Shown: in pieces, positions 1 to 11,800 of the stretch
Layout of the letters: each line of letters starts with the position of its first letter
Position numbering within the stretch: position 1 is the stretch's first letter
Assembly (NCBI GenBank): GCA_016490735.1
Contig: JAEMWC010000262.1
Coordinates: 842,501 to 906,500, forward strand
Source: Pachyseris speciosa
Taxonomy: Eukaryota; Cnidaria; Anthozoa; Scleractinia; Pachyseridae
Length of the DNA stretch: 64,000 nt
Reading direction: 5' to 3'
Program-made: the position numbers and the translations under genes
The notes under the pieces: model-generated
Database searches by the model: none
Told to the model about the DNA's origin: nothing
What the model saw: the letters and a program-made list of their open reading frames with translations, nothing else

Positions 1-429
1 GTACAAAACCGGCCTTCAAAACTCCATTTGCGATTTACTTGAAAACGCTCTTACAAATTTTGTTTTTTGAATTTGACCTACAAGTTGTGGGAGGACTTGA
101 GTAGTTTAGGCTATTTTAAGTTTCGTCATGTGGTGTATGACTGGATTTCGAGATAATTGACCTTTTCAAAATGATTGAACATGTTGAAAAGATATTTAAA
201 TGTCAAGGAAATCGAAGATTGTCCTCTCTAGGAAATTTTGATTTCAACAGGTACACCCCAAAGACAAAAAAACTAATGCGAGCCTCACTTAACCTCGTCT
301 CAAGGCCTCGTCTCCTGACTTGCGTCGTAACCGCGCGAAGAATGGAATGAGAGCAAAAGTTGAAAAAAGAAAACCCGCGAAAACGCCTGCTGCGCAGGCA
401 ATATAGTGTGCGTCTCATGAGCATGTTCT

Positions 430-578
430 GAAACCGCCGAGGTGTAAGTACCAGTCATCCCTTAGAGAATTCCACAGCGTAGGGGCAGCCACAGCAAACA
501 CCCTGTCGCCAAGTGTGGTCCGAGAGTTTATGGTATGAAAATCAAGCAGTACAGTGTTTGGTGATCTAAGATTTCACG
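430..578 (-). pseudogene. Non-LTR retrotransposon (LINE) reverse transcriptase C-terminal fragment
   Basis: Read on the minus strand, this stretch encodes a short peptide with the run SRTTLGDRVFAVAAPTLWNS, the kind of C-terminal tail found after the reverse transcriptase domain of CR1/L2-type LINEs in animals. Only about 45 codons are recognisable, and neither an endonuclease nor the RT core is present nearby, so this is a dead fragment. The family call comes from memory of the motif, not from an alignment. Confidence 0.5.
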
Positions 579-2200
579 AAGAATTCGTAACTTGTAATTT
601 ATTTATTCATTTATTTATTTAAGGATTTGTACAAGCAGTACCGGTGCAAAAACCATAGGACGTAAGTCCCCTACTAGGTTTAAGCACCAACCCAACCCTC
701 TCCTAAAATTTTAACTTAATAATATAAATAGACTAAATAGGCTGCTTAACAAGTGCACGCAGCAAGGGTATTTACCCGGCGACATTTAGGACACATTATT
801 TTAAAGGTACGAAAGTTGTCGCCATCAAAAACGTTGAAAAGTCTCTTGAAATAAAACTAAAATAAACTGGTGCAAGACATTAATGGCCTTAAACGTAATA
901 AGGAGCACCTTAAAATTACGGTCGCGGAGACTCTCCTTAAGGACACCTCTCTAATAAGGACACCTTTTTATTAAGGATACTTGCATGGTCCAGGCAAAAT
1001 TGTCATATGCTTCCTTTAAAAAAACCTCTATAATACGGACCTTCTGTATAATACGGACAACGGACACTAAAACTGAGCGGCTGAGGGCAATTTCATATAA
1101 ACGTAACCTCATTATTACGGACACTTCGAAATTGACAGCTTCAAATACTATACAAAACTTTTAGCGAGGCTTTGGTGAAACCGTACGCATGTGTCCAACT
1201 TTTTAACCTTGTAGAATGAATACAAATTAGACGACTTTGCACTGAGTTGTCTCAAAAACGTAGTCATTGTTTGTTAAAACGAAATTGGAAAGAAGTGTTC
1301 AGAATTGAAGCTAGTTAAGCTGGACAAGCTCCGTTTGCAACGTATAGCATATCCACTTCACCGCCCCTGAGTGTTAAAACGTTCCAGTTGTATAAGAATT
1401 AAATGATAAGATAAACAAACCAGCGAGAAACCCTGAAATAAATTTGATGTCAAAGAAGCTTAACATGATTTTGGGTTATTTATTGCTAAAACTGCACTGT
1501 TTATCGTTTTTGGGGCAAATGGCTTCATCAGATACTCATGACATCCATGATACGAATTGGGTTCGTCCCTTCAAAGTCCGTTTGTAAGAGCTTCAACTGT
1601 AGTAGTGAGGTAGGAATCAGAATTTCTCATAAAAGAAAGGTTTTGATTCCATACTACACCATTTTTGCAAAATATGACCAACAATTGTTTATTGCTTGCC
1701 ATGACACAACTGTTACCACAGCAACGACGACGAACAGCCCTTATTAAATAGCGTCAATCTTCTGAGGGGAGGGGACGGCTGTACACAGGCTAGTGAAACA
1801 CTTTGCAAAGAAACTTGACAACGTTGAACAGCACAATCCGTAGACAAACTTAGAAAAGATCCGTAAGACGGGCTATTTTTGTCACTTTGGATCATATTAT
1901 AAGAAGGAAAGGAAACGCTTATCGAACGATGTTGGATTTTTTCGCATAAATGTGAATGGAGTCTCGGTGAAATGTGAGTAGAAAATTAATTAGCAGAGTG
2001 AAACTATTTACAAATACGTCAATCCAGGGTCATTTGAAACACAAGAAAGGAACGTTTCTGGACAGTTTCAAGGGACGCTAGTACATTTGTAAAATATAAT
2101 CGCTTATCATTCAAAAATTAAAGTCCAGAAATTGAGATATTGTGGCAAAATAGTAAGTTAACTACCTGTCAAAGTCTCAGGGGTGTGTGATATCCCGTAC
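579..2200. other. Intergenic DNA with degenerate repeats, no gene seen
   Basis: No convincing coding sequence. Around 930-1125 there is a run of degenerate copies of a motif like TAATACGGACAC or AATAAGGACACC in direct and inverted orientation, which looks like an eroded DNA-transposon end. The rest is unassigned AT-rich sequence. Confidence 0.4.
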
Positions 2201-2221
2201 TTGAGTTATTCAACAAAATGT

Positions 2222-2740
2222 ACATCTCAATGGAGCGGATACGGGAACACGGCAGTCCATCTGGAGTTAAATTTTGGTCATGTTAAAAGCTTTCTTCTCG
2301 CTGTTGAACTTGCAAACATTCGTATAGACACAGGTGAATCGACGTTTTCCGATACGTGACAACAGGCATCATTCTTGCTGTTGATATGAGATTTACACTC
2401 GAATCACTCGGCCGTGAAAGGTCAAACTCCCTTTGTCTGTAGTCTCTAATTTTTGGCGCTCCCCTCGCGTCGCGTCTCCTCGCAACTTCGCGCGCACACG
2501 TGCCCCCACAATCCGTCGCCAAAATTAGAGACTACTCGCTGTCTACTGAAGCAGACACAGGGAAACACGGCAGTCCATCTGCCGTTAAGTTTACTCATGT
2601 TAAAAACTTTCTTCTCGCCGTTGAACTTCCAAACATTCGCATAGACACTTCTCTTAACATATTGTTTGTTCAGACTTCAAAAGCCACAAGATGAATCGAC
2701 ATTTTCCCATACGTGACAACACGCATCACTGTTGTTAAAA
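2222..2740. repeat. Direct duplication interrupted by a small palindromic insert
   Basis: A segment of roughly 110 bp containing GGAACACGGCAGTCCATCTG (about 2241-2335) recurs with substitutions at about 2563-2650. Between the copies lies a GC-rich insert bounded by the inverted repeat TAGTCTCTAATTTT / AAAATTAGAGACTA (about 2439-2535), consistent with a MITE inserted in or near a tandem duplication. Confidence 0.5.
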
Positions 2741-2756
2741 ATAGTTAGCGCTTGCG

Positions 2757-3247
2757 CAGAAACGCCGGAAGTGCCATTTGTGGATGATACTCGACGACGA
2801 AAACGAAGAACCGTCGGTAGTTTATGACCCGGGCGCCGCGCGAGACGCGCGCAGCCCGGGTAACAAGAAGCTTAGTCGCCTGCATGGCAGGCGAAAGAAA
2901 CGGGAAGGGAACGGGGAAAGCGGGCGCTCCCGCGAGGCAATGGGGGAAAGAGCGCGGAGCGCGACGGGAGGGTGGGAAAAGGAGTATGGACTTACCTAAA
3001 GCCACTAAGGCTCTAGAAAGGCAAAGGGAATGGGGCAAAACGGGCTTGGGGCGCGCTTTCCTCCTTCCCTTCAACTTTCTAGCGGATCAGAAGTTCTTTT
3101 TCAGAGGTTCCCATCTTAAGAATAATAAATATTGCGTGGGAAAAGAAAAATAAATAGTTAAGAAGACAGGAAAAAGTGAAAAAAAAAACATTCGTCTTGA
3201 AAAATTCTGACGCATGCGCAAGAAAGGCGCGACACGAAAAAAAAATA

Positions 3248-3289
<42 letters not shown>

Positions 3290-3290
3290 C
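2757..3290. other. CpG-rich island followed by an A-rich tract
   Basis: About 300 bp (2757-3070) is much richer in GC and CpG than its surroundings, opens with the palindromic-looking CCCGGGCGCCGCGCG, and is followed by a long A tract near 3250-3285. The open frames across it are short and lack recognisable domains. The A tract could be a retroposed tail or simple-sequence expansion. I cannot name the element. Confidence 0.35.
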
Positions 3291-3410
3291 AGAGGCGAAC
3301 CTTGACTCTGTGCCTGCAGCCAGAGTAATAAAACGCAACACATCCTCCTTTGTCATCAAGGAATCTTTGTGGTATAAGAAAACATTGTAAATGCACATTA
3401 AAGGGGGTTG

Positions 3411-3442
<32 letters not shown>

Positions 3443-3454
3443 CGGAAGTGCTTC

Positions 3455-3966
3455 ACGCAAATTTGGTTTTATCAACTGAGTCGATAATGTAAATTGACTA
3501 CCATAAAGAGATTCAAAAGCTGGCGTTTCGAGCGCTAGCCCTTCGTCATAGAGTACTGTAGAGGAATATTATGGGTTGTGTGTGGTTTATATATTTAATT
3601 TTTGTTCTAGCTTCTTGAGGCTTTTCGTGTTACCTTGATACAGGGAAAGGGCACAGATCGTCATATGTTGCTTGGAATGATTAGGGAGATGTCGAGCGAC
3701 TGTTTGGATGCGTCCTTGTCATCTTTCTCAACGTCACGAAGGTGTTCGCAGAATTGGTCGCCCACTCGTCATCCTGTTTCGCCGATGTATAGCTTTTTGC
3801 ATAAGGTACAGTTTATGTAATAGCTAACATTTGCGCGGAGGCTCAGCATGATGCCTTTTACTTCTTGATTGTGAGGGTGAAATGTGAGGAGCCTGGTCCG
3901 GCTCGTTCTATATACTTTCAGCAACAAAACCGGAGTTTTAAAACAAAAATTTAATTGCATTTTCAT
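3455..3966 (-). pseudogene. Penelope-like element, GIY-YIG endonuclease fragment with 3' end
   Basis: The minus strand encodes YYINCTLCKKLYIGETG, the start of the GIY-YIG nuclease domain of Penelope-like retroelements (PLEs). It is followed by a stop codon where the family normally has an arginine (CGA to TGA), then by EHLRDVEKDDKDASK and a frameshift. The 3' non-coding tail, ending near 3460 with a sequence complementary to TTGATAAAACCAAATTT, is shared in inverted orientation with the plus-strand fragment that ends near 5458. Inactivated copy. Confidence 0.72.
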
Positions 3967-4079
3967 TTAACTAATCTTAACTGGCAATTAGTAACGTATC
4001 CACAAAGCTCAACTCAACATGTTTGTGACCGGTACTGTGTATAGTGCTGACTGGTTTTATTTTATTGTGGATTGCAGGT

Positions 4080-5458
4080 AAAAAGTAACTCATGAAGCTA
4101 CTAGCACTTCGTCTACTCACTTTTCACCTAAAATCCCCAAACCTATCGCTTCTGAAACCTTTTCCTGCCTGTAGCTGTCCTACCGAACTTATTTCTACCG
4201 TTTAGACAAGATCAGTGGTGTAGCTATGGGTACTGAAATGGGACCCACCTACGCTAGTCTCTTCGTAGGGTACATCGAAAACCAATTTTTCAGTCAATAT
4301 ATAAACGGCCCCAAACCTAAACTCTACGCTCACTACATTGACGACCGTGTCGGCGCAAAATTCATCTACCAGAGGAACTCAATAAATTTTAGCTTATAAC
4401 TTCTGTCAACTCCTTTCATCCGGCCCTTAATATATCCTTCGGCCGCTTTTCTGAATATCGCAATCTCTATCAGTAGCAACGGTTCACTATGCACCAGTGT
4501 GTATTACAAACCTACAGATTCTCAGTTATTTGTTGTATTCATCTTCAACTCAATCACGTCAAGAATGCCATTCCCCATTCTCAAGTTTTTAGACCTCGAC
4601 GTCTATGTAGTGATGACTAATTTTTCCAACAAATCAGAGGAAATGTGCCATTTTTTCGAAAAACGCGGCTATCCAGCTTCTGTGGAGTCCACGCGGGTCG
4701 TCACTGCGCCCAATAAATACACCTTTTTGCTAATGATGTTTTCGTTACCTAGAAGAATTTGATCTGTTTGGATTCATTAGTTGAAAGTTTAATTGCCCGA
4801 AAATGCTAGGGGACAAAATCTTCCTTTAAGAAAATGCGAGCTGAAATCAACTTTCCACAAACTTTTAAGGGAACTATTTTCTTTCCGAGAATGCCAGCTG
4901 ACGTTTTTAACTGCCAAAAACAACAATTACGACCTTCCCGAAAACCTCAGGGACTCTGATTTTGCCATTGCGAATCATTTAGGCCACGTTTCAGTTACGA
5001 AAATCAGAGTGCACTCTTCAATTGACACCGAAAGCCTTAGGCGAACTACCCTCCACCGAACAGATATCTACCGAAACCTGTAGTTGGGTGCCCCTGAAAG
5101 ATGAGAGGACGCATCTCATCTAAACCAGTCGCTCGACATTTTAATCTCCCTAATCAATCCAAGCAACATCAAGACAACACGAAAAGCCGCAAGAATTTCT
5201 CTTTTAAATTGGCATTCGTGATCCCCACGGTATCAACGAACGCTTTTCATTCAACTAATTTATTCTTGTGTTTTCACGTTACCATGTTACCACCAATAGC
5301 GTAGCTCCATCGTTCTGTATATAAAAAGACAACCCATAATATTCCTCGACTCGCTCTGACGAAGGGCCAGCGCTCGCAACGCCAGGTTTTGAATCTCTTT
5401 ACGGTGGCCATTTTACATTCTCAACTCAGTTGATAAAACCAAATTTAACTGCACATTG
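4080..5458 (+). pseudogene. Penelope-like element, decayed reverse transcriptase and 3' tail
   Basis: Plus-strand frames encode pieces of a PLE reverse transcriptase: a GVAMGTEMGPTYASLFVGYIE-like block near 4215-4275, the catalytic YIDD at 4334-4345, then VYYKPTDS, then SNKSEEMCHFFEKRGYP near 4627-4675. The C-terminal KPVARHFNLPNQSKQH appears near 5122. Frames change repeatedly, and about 4755-5100 does not resemble PLE sequence, so it may be an insertion. The 3' tail (5335-5458) mirrors that of the minus-strand copy at 3455-3575, so the two copies point away from each other. Confidence 0.72.
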
Positions 5459-5811
5459 ACTAATTATATCTGAAAACTTTTGAACTGCAGCACAAATCGA
5501 TACAAACTGAAGCTGGAAGAATAACGATTTATTTGCACAGGCTACACTAATAACGTCCCAGGAGAATTCTGATGTTGCTAGCTGTCGCTAATTTTTCTAG
5601 AGACTAGAGACACCAGTTAGAGTCAAAGAGTTGAAATTCATGTTTTTGCAAAATCAAAATGACACAGAATCTGCTAAAAGATGAGGCACCACCAACATAT
5701 TTCAGACTTGCACAGAAATAGTTACAAACGTTTGTGATGAAAAGTGTAGTACGTTATCATTCTCATAAGTTAAAACACTGAACTATAGGAAATGCAATAC
5801 AATAAAAACAA

Positions 5812-5853
5812 TTTATTATTAAAGGAAATGCAATGCATTAAAAACAATTTATT
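5812..5853 (-). terminator. Candidate polyadenylation signals for MPND
   Basis: Read on the minus strand, AATAAA hexamers occur at 5848-5853 and 5812-5817, about 33 and 70 bases downstream of the MPND stop codon. Their place fits a short 3' UTR. The cleavage site itself is not visible from sequence alone. Confidence 0.55.
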
Positions 5854-5885
5854 ATACAATAGATGAAAAAAACCTATTCTAGAAA

Positions 5886-8800
5886 TTATGTTAGAAGAGT
5901 GTTGATGAATTCCAGAAATCTGCCATCTGTTTGGTCTGTAGGGAATTTCTTTATCAAAGATGACTAAAAAAGAACAAAAATGCAGTCAATGTCAAAGAAG
6001 AGTAAAGCAAATAAACATGTATTTCTGCACCTCACGAGAGAAACAATGATCATTTGTTCTCATGAGGTAAGCTAATAAACTGCCTTACCAGCTCCACTTG
6101 ACATATTCATCTTTCTGTTTAAGAAGCCAATCCAAAAATCATGGAAGTTCGGGGGTGGCAAATATGGGATAAGAACGAGGAGAGAGGGGTGGGGAAGGAG
6201 GAAAAGAGATTTGTAGAATGATACCACTGAATATTGCACAAACCTTTTCAAAAAAAATCAAATAATTGATTATAATAATTTCTAAAAAAGGAAAGTCACG
6301 AGGGTGACAATCATTGCATTACAAATTAAAAGAATTAGGAAGCTCTGAATACGTTTCCCCCAAAAGCTTATTAAGCTAATATCTTTGCCTAGCAATGCTT
6401 TAGTTGTACCCACTTCTGAAGACCACTCCTGTTTTAAAACGTACTTTTACTTTGTCGAGGTAGGTTTGGCTGCCATGCCACATGTTATGAAAGTTGATTG
6501 TGTCTGGACCACCTTTGTAGAAACTCCACATCCACCGCTGAACAGAAAAGAACCAATAACAGAATCAACTACTGTGGAAATGACAGACTACAAGATGAGA
6601 CAGTGTACTTAGTCTAGTTTCAACAGTAGATTAAAATAAGTTTCATTGTTCTGTTTTATTATTTTATTGAGTATACTTATAACAGAGTGACAAATATTTA
6701 GCAAATTCAAGAGCACATTAAATAATCAAAAGAAAACGCTTTTACTTGAAGGATGCTAAAATCGCCTTTTTCCGTCCAAAAATGCCTGTTTTCACAGTTT
6801 AGCTTGGCTTCATATGTTTTGTAAATTTTCATTTGGCAAATTTTACTGCTAGAGAGAGCATTTGAGTCACAGCTTCACACTTAAGTTTTATTTTATTAGC
6901 TTTGCCAATTAAAAAAAGTATTAAGACAATAACAGTAAGAGGAAGTCAGTAGGGTTACCACAACAGCATGGCGCCAGTTACGCTGGACCCATTACTATGG
7001 AGCCAGTTACTGTGGGCCCATTACTGAAGGATATGAACCTGAACTAACCAGTTCATTAAGAAGGTCTTGTGTCAGGAACTGATCTTGATGCAATGTGGTG
7101 TTCATCAGCATTGGGATGCCCAGTTTATGAGGTTGACTGTCCAAGGATGCTTGAACCCAGAAGGAACGCACTGTTGATTCTTTTGTTGGTCGGTAACTAT
7201 CATAAGGAGCTGTTGTCAAATTGGGAAAAAATATTACCAATCACACCGTAAAGAACAAGATTGAAATTTCTGTAGCGATGGTTACTGTGATAGATGGAGT
7301 AGGGCAGGGGTGAAAACTATAGCTGTTCAACTTAAAGTAACAAAAGGTAATTTAAAAGGTCATATTCTAAATTATAACCCACCGATTAACTTTGCATGAT
7401 TTTATTGGCTATTTTGGATCACATGGTGAAAATTGAAGGGCATGCAATATACCTCACTTGCGTCAATATTCGTCCTCCGAATTTTTGGTTAAAAAAAAGG
7501 CAAAACAAAGCCATTCTTTTTAAAGTTTCTTAAAATTCAAATGGAAGAATCCAATCAGTTTAAATAACATAAACTCAACAAATCAAAGCAGTTGCTTACA
7601 TCATTTGCAATTGTCGCCAGATCCCTTTTTTTCAATATGAAAATTAACCATAGGGTTAAAAAATAAATAAACCCCTTTCTGGCTTGCTGGTATAGATAAT
7701 GTCCTTGGGCGATAGATTGTCCTCAAAATTTCACAGTTGCCCTCAAAGGTTTGCTTCTTGGCCAACTTTTCATTTTTCGGACAATCTATGAGCCACGGAT
7801 ATTATCCTCCAATATACCAGCCGCTGAAAGGGCTTATTTACTGAATATTATTGTTGGCATGCTTCTGAAGGAGACCATAACCTAGCAACTTCTTTCCATT
7901 ACAGCAAATGAGGATTGAAGATTTAAAATTTAACTGATTGGTGTTTTAAACAGAATTAACCCATACATTGTAAAATAATGTTCCATGGGAATATGCAGAA
8001 CAAAGAAGAGACTTTGAACGTTGATATAGGAACGTAAAGAGCTCAGTATTAAGGACAAACTAGCAACAACTACAGCCAGGAAAAGTGTTGACACTTGCAC
8101 AGACAACTACTTTGTGTTTTGTTTCTTTATATGATTGCCAACAATAATCATGATGATAGCATTACTTTATTCCCACCCATCAAAGTTAAGGAAACCAAAC
8201 AAGCTACATGTACTTCCCATGATTGCCAAATCACTGAATAGCAGTGTGTAAGTCTTGTTTCCATGTGATTGCTACGACCTTTGGTCATTTTTTTCAACAG
8301 ATGAATGCCGGTAATTGTTGCATAAGCCAACAAGCTTTAACCAGAAAGGCCCTTGATAAAGTTTCATTCAAGCATCAAATGTTTGATTAAGTGGGCAAGT
8401 ATAGAGTGACTATATCTAGGGTAAGTATAAACCTACTAGCATTCTATCACGAATGCCATTCTCTTATTGGCTATGCTACTCGCTATCTGTTCTGTGATAG
8501 ATAGTGAGTGGCAGTTGTCAACAAAATCAAAACCAGTCAATCTGTTAGAGTTTGCAAGGTGAAGGAGGCAACAAAGCAAAAAAAAAAAATAAAAAAAAAT
8601 ATATATATATATACGTAATGTCAAGCTTTAAAGTTTCATGTTTTTATTACTTACACACTATAATACCAAGGCAGGGCCCATAAGGTGCATTTTCATGTTG
8701 TAAGATGCTCTGATATTTCAGCTGATTTTGAATATCTTGTAATGATGGATCAGGCTGATAAGATGGGTGGCTGTGGTACCAGCCTACTAGAGTGAGACCT

Positions 8801-11800
8801 CGCTGGGCAATAGCATTCTGTAACTGCATGGGAAATAAAATAACAAATTAATGTATAAGGCTAAACAGTCATATGCTTGATAGAATATTTAGGAGAAAAA
8901 AACTACTGTAAATTACATTCTCTCCAAATTTTTACATGTCATCATGCCATGTAAAGTATTGCTTCAAAAAATGTTTTTGACATCAATGTTAGATCCTTCA
9001 GAGAAAGAAGAGGTGACTGTTTTCACTTCCAAAGACCATATTTGTCAGTAGGTGTAAACCATAATTGAGTACTCAGAAAGCAGTCAGAAACTAGTTGAAA
9101 TAATAATTAGCATTACTGGTATTTTGGTACCAATGCCTGTTGGGGAGTTATGCCTTGAATCTGCCGACTTTTAATTTAAACTCTCACAAGGCAAAGCATT
9201 AATGCTGCTTAATTTGATCACTGGGGACTAAAGGACTCATATTTCAACAAGGCACCTTTTTCTTCTATGGCTAGAAACAAACTTATTATGTGCATAGAGT
9301 AAGTACTGTAGTTGGGTCGCTACAAGTAATGCTGACAACATAAACTCAAAACCATTGTTAGGAGTTTGAGATGTCAAGTCTCCTTGTCCACTCCTGGTTT
9401 GATTAACTTGGAGAAGGACTGTGTCCTGACAGGGAAGTAGATCCACCAGTTTGCTTAATGTAGGTACCCATAACTGGTACGAGAGCAGGGATAAACATTA
9501 AACCTTGAAAAAACTTCAAAATGTGGATCCTATGAACCTAGCATGTTTTCTCTTGTGCACCTTTTGCGTACAGTGTTTAATACCTCTTCCTCTACTTTGG
9601 GTGCATTTTCTTTGTCAGCAAATCGGCAACGACATGGAAAAGCCTGCACAATCTTCATGTCTACATTGCATGAAACCAAACAATAAGGAAAGTGACTTGA
9701 TGTATTTCATAAGGTGCTAGTACTCACTAAAACAAATGTAATAATTGTCCATAAAATGATCTTCCAAACTTTAATTTTTACGCACAAGATGTGTACATGG
9801 TTGCATAATAGATCTGCAAACTCAAGAAAATATTATTTTGGGAAAGAATAAGACATGTACCCGCCCCAATGAACAAACAAAACCGATCAATAGATCACAA
9901 CATGTAATATTAGTAACTGTCAAGGCAATTCTTGTGACGAGTTTGTTCAAATTGTGAGAAGTAGTTTTTCTATTACATGAATGGCCCATTTAACACGAAG
10001 AGGTAGATTTCAAATGAGTTCTTGGAAGGAAAAGAAATGAATGTTATTTTATGGCAATTTTTCCAAGGCGCAATGACAAAACTGCAAATGGTTAGACTTT
10101 CTAGTCTTCTCGGATAAGGACGATAAACCGTAGGCCCCGTCTCACAACTCTTCATAATTGATTCTGTGGGACGTAAAAGAACCCACACACTGTTCGAAAA
10201 GAGTAGGGGACGTAGTTCCTGGTGTGATGGTCTATCTCTCATCTGATGATGTTCTTTGAAGGCCGTAAGTTAGATAACTCATTGGGTTAATTACGTCACC
10301 TTCATAAATAAAGAATATTGTACTGTATTGTATTGTATTGTATTGTATTGTACTTGAAATTGAAGGGCTGAGGGCATAAACTGCCTATGTGTAGTTTTAG
10401 GTGTTTTTTTTGCATACGTTATTTCTCGAAAACGAAAACGAAATCGGTGAAAAAAATACGGGACAATGTTTTTGAATCAAAATGCAGTTCACATGCAAAA
10501 ATTCGGACAAATCCAAGCGAACTAAAAAAACGGCCGAAAATTACACATAGGCAGTTTATGCCCTCAGCCCTTCATATGTCTGCCTTATTAACATGCATGA
10601 AGCAATGCCCAAGGGTATTCTTTATTTCTTTATTTGAAAACTTAGCGTCAAATGCTCGTAACTGAAGGGTAAAACTGAAACTGGACATGAAATGATTGAT
10701 AGGTAGAAAGGATTGTTCCATAGTGTGACGTAGACTAAAAGTTTTGGCGGTTAAAACATTGGTACTTACGCAACGTGTCTGCCGAATCCGCGCTAGCTTG
10801 TTTGGTTTAATCGAATTATGTCAATTTGCCTGTTCGCTCGGTGATCGAAGGACATCATGAAGTCTTGAGATCCATAAGTCTAACACGGCTGAAAGAAGCC
10901 AGTCGTGTTTTCTCTGCTTGCCAAACCATGAAGAGAGAGATTAATTTGACTCTCCGGTTTGGGAGTAGAGATTAAGAGCCGGGCAGAAAAAAAAAACTCT
11001 GAAAACATCTCTCGTCTCAAAAGCGGGTCGGTTTTGCTAGTCTTGGTCCATTTCTGAAAGGTTGCCGTGCTAGAATTTGCGAAAAGGAGAGGTGTTTTTG
11101 GAGTTAGGGGCAAAAAAACTGGCCGATGTTTGCAGAATGTCTTTCGCTCGCGGAGGGCATAACACTCCCACAATTCATTGCGGCCGAAGTGGGCGCTGTC
11201 TCGCGGGCCATCGAAGCTGTGAAACAGTTCGTCAAAATTCGGAAACATTACGGAGAATTCATCCGAGAGAGGGAAGTCAGCATGACGACAAGTCCGTCCG
11301 TTTTCGATGACTATCTTGAAAACAATCCGGGGAAAAGTTGCATGGGCGCGCGTGGAAAATATTACTCGTGGTCGGTCGTCGAGTTGTTAGGTAAACACAG
11401 GGAGACATGCTGCCGAATTTCAACATATAAATCAGTTTTGCGTCGATCAACTCGGTTATTTTGATTTTATGGAGGCTTGTAAACATCAGCAAAACGTATT
11501 TTCAAGCGAGATAAACACCAGCAAAAACGTATTTGCACGCGAGACATTTTCACAAGTCGTTGTGTTACGCATCAGACGATACGGATTAAATTTCACATCT
11601 TATGCAAATAGAAGCCAACAAAACTAGTTAAGTATTTTGTTCCAGTTTTTTCACTGTCATCATTTACGTTGATTTGTGATACGAATTTCATTCCACTGGT
11701 TCCATTTGACGACGAAAATGAACCCTTCAAAATCGTTTCAATAATGACCAAAGCACGCGAAGCGCCAGTCAAATCTCTGTTTCGAAGCGGAAACCGACGG

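Noticed and set aside
5355..5400. Hammerhead ribozyme in the Penelope tail (TGACGAAGGG ... CGCTCG)
   Set aside because: The outer bases form a simple hairpin, the position expected to read GAAA is mutated, and no stem I or cleavage triplet could be placed.
11126..11464. 112-codon frame (repeated at 13363-13701) as a transposase
   Set aside because: Both copies are one duplication, the homologous stretch in the 47.6-kb foldback is not open, and no DDE or other motif is visible.
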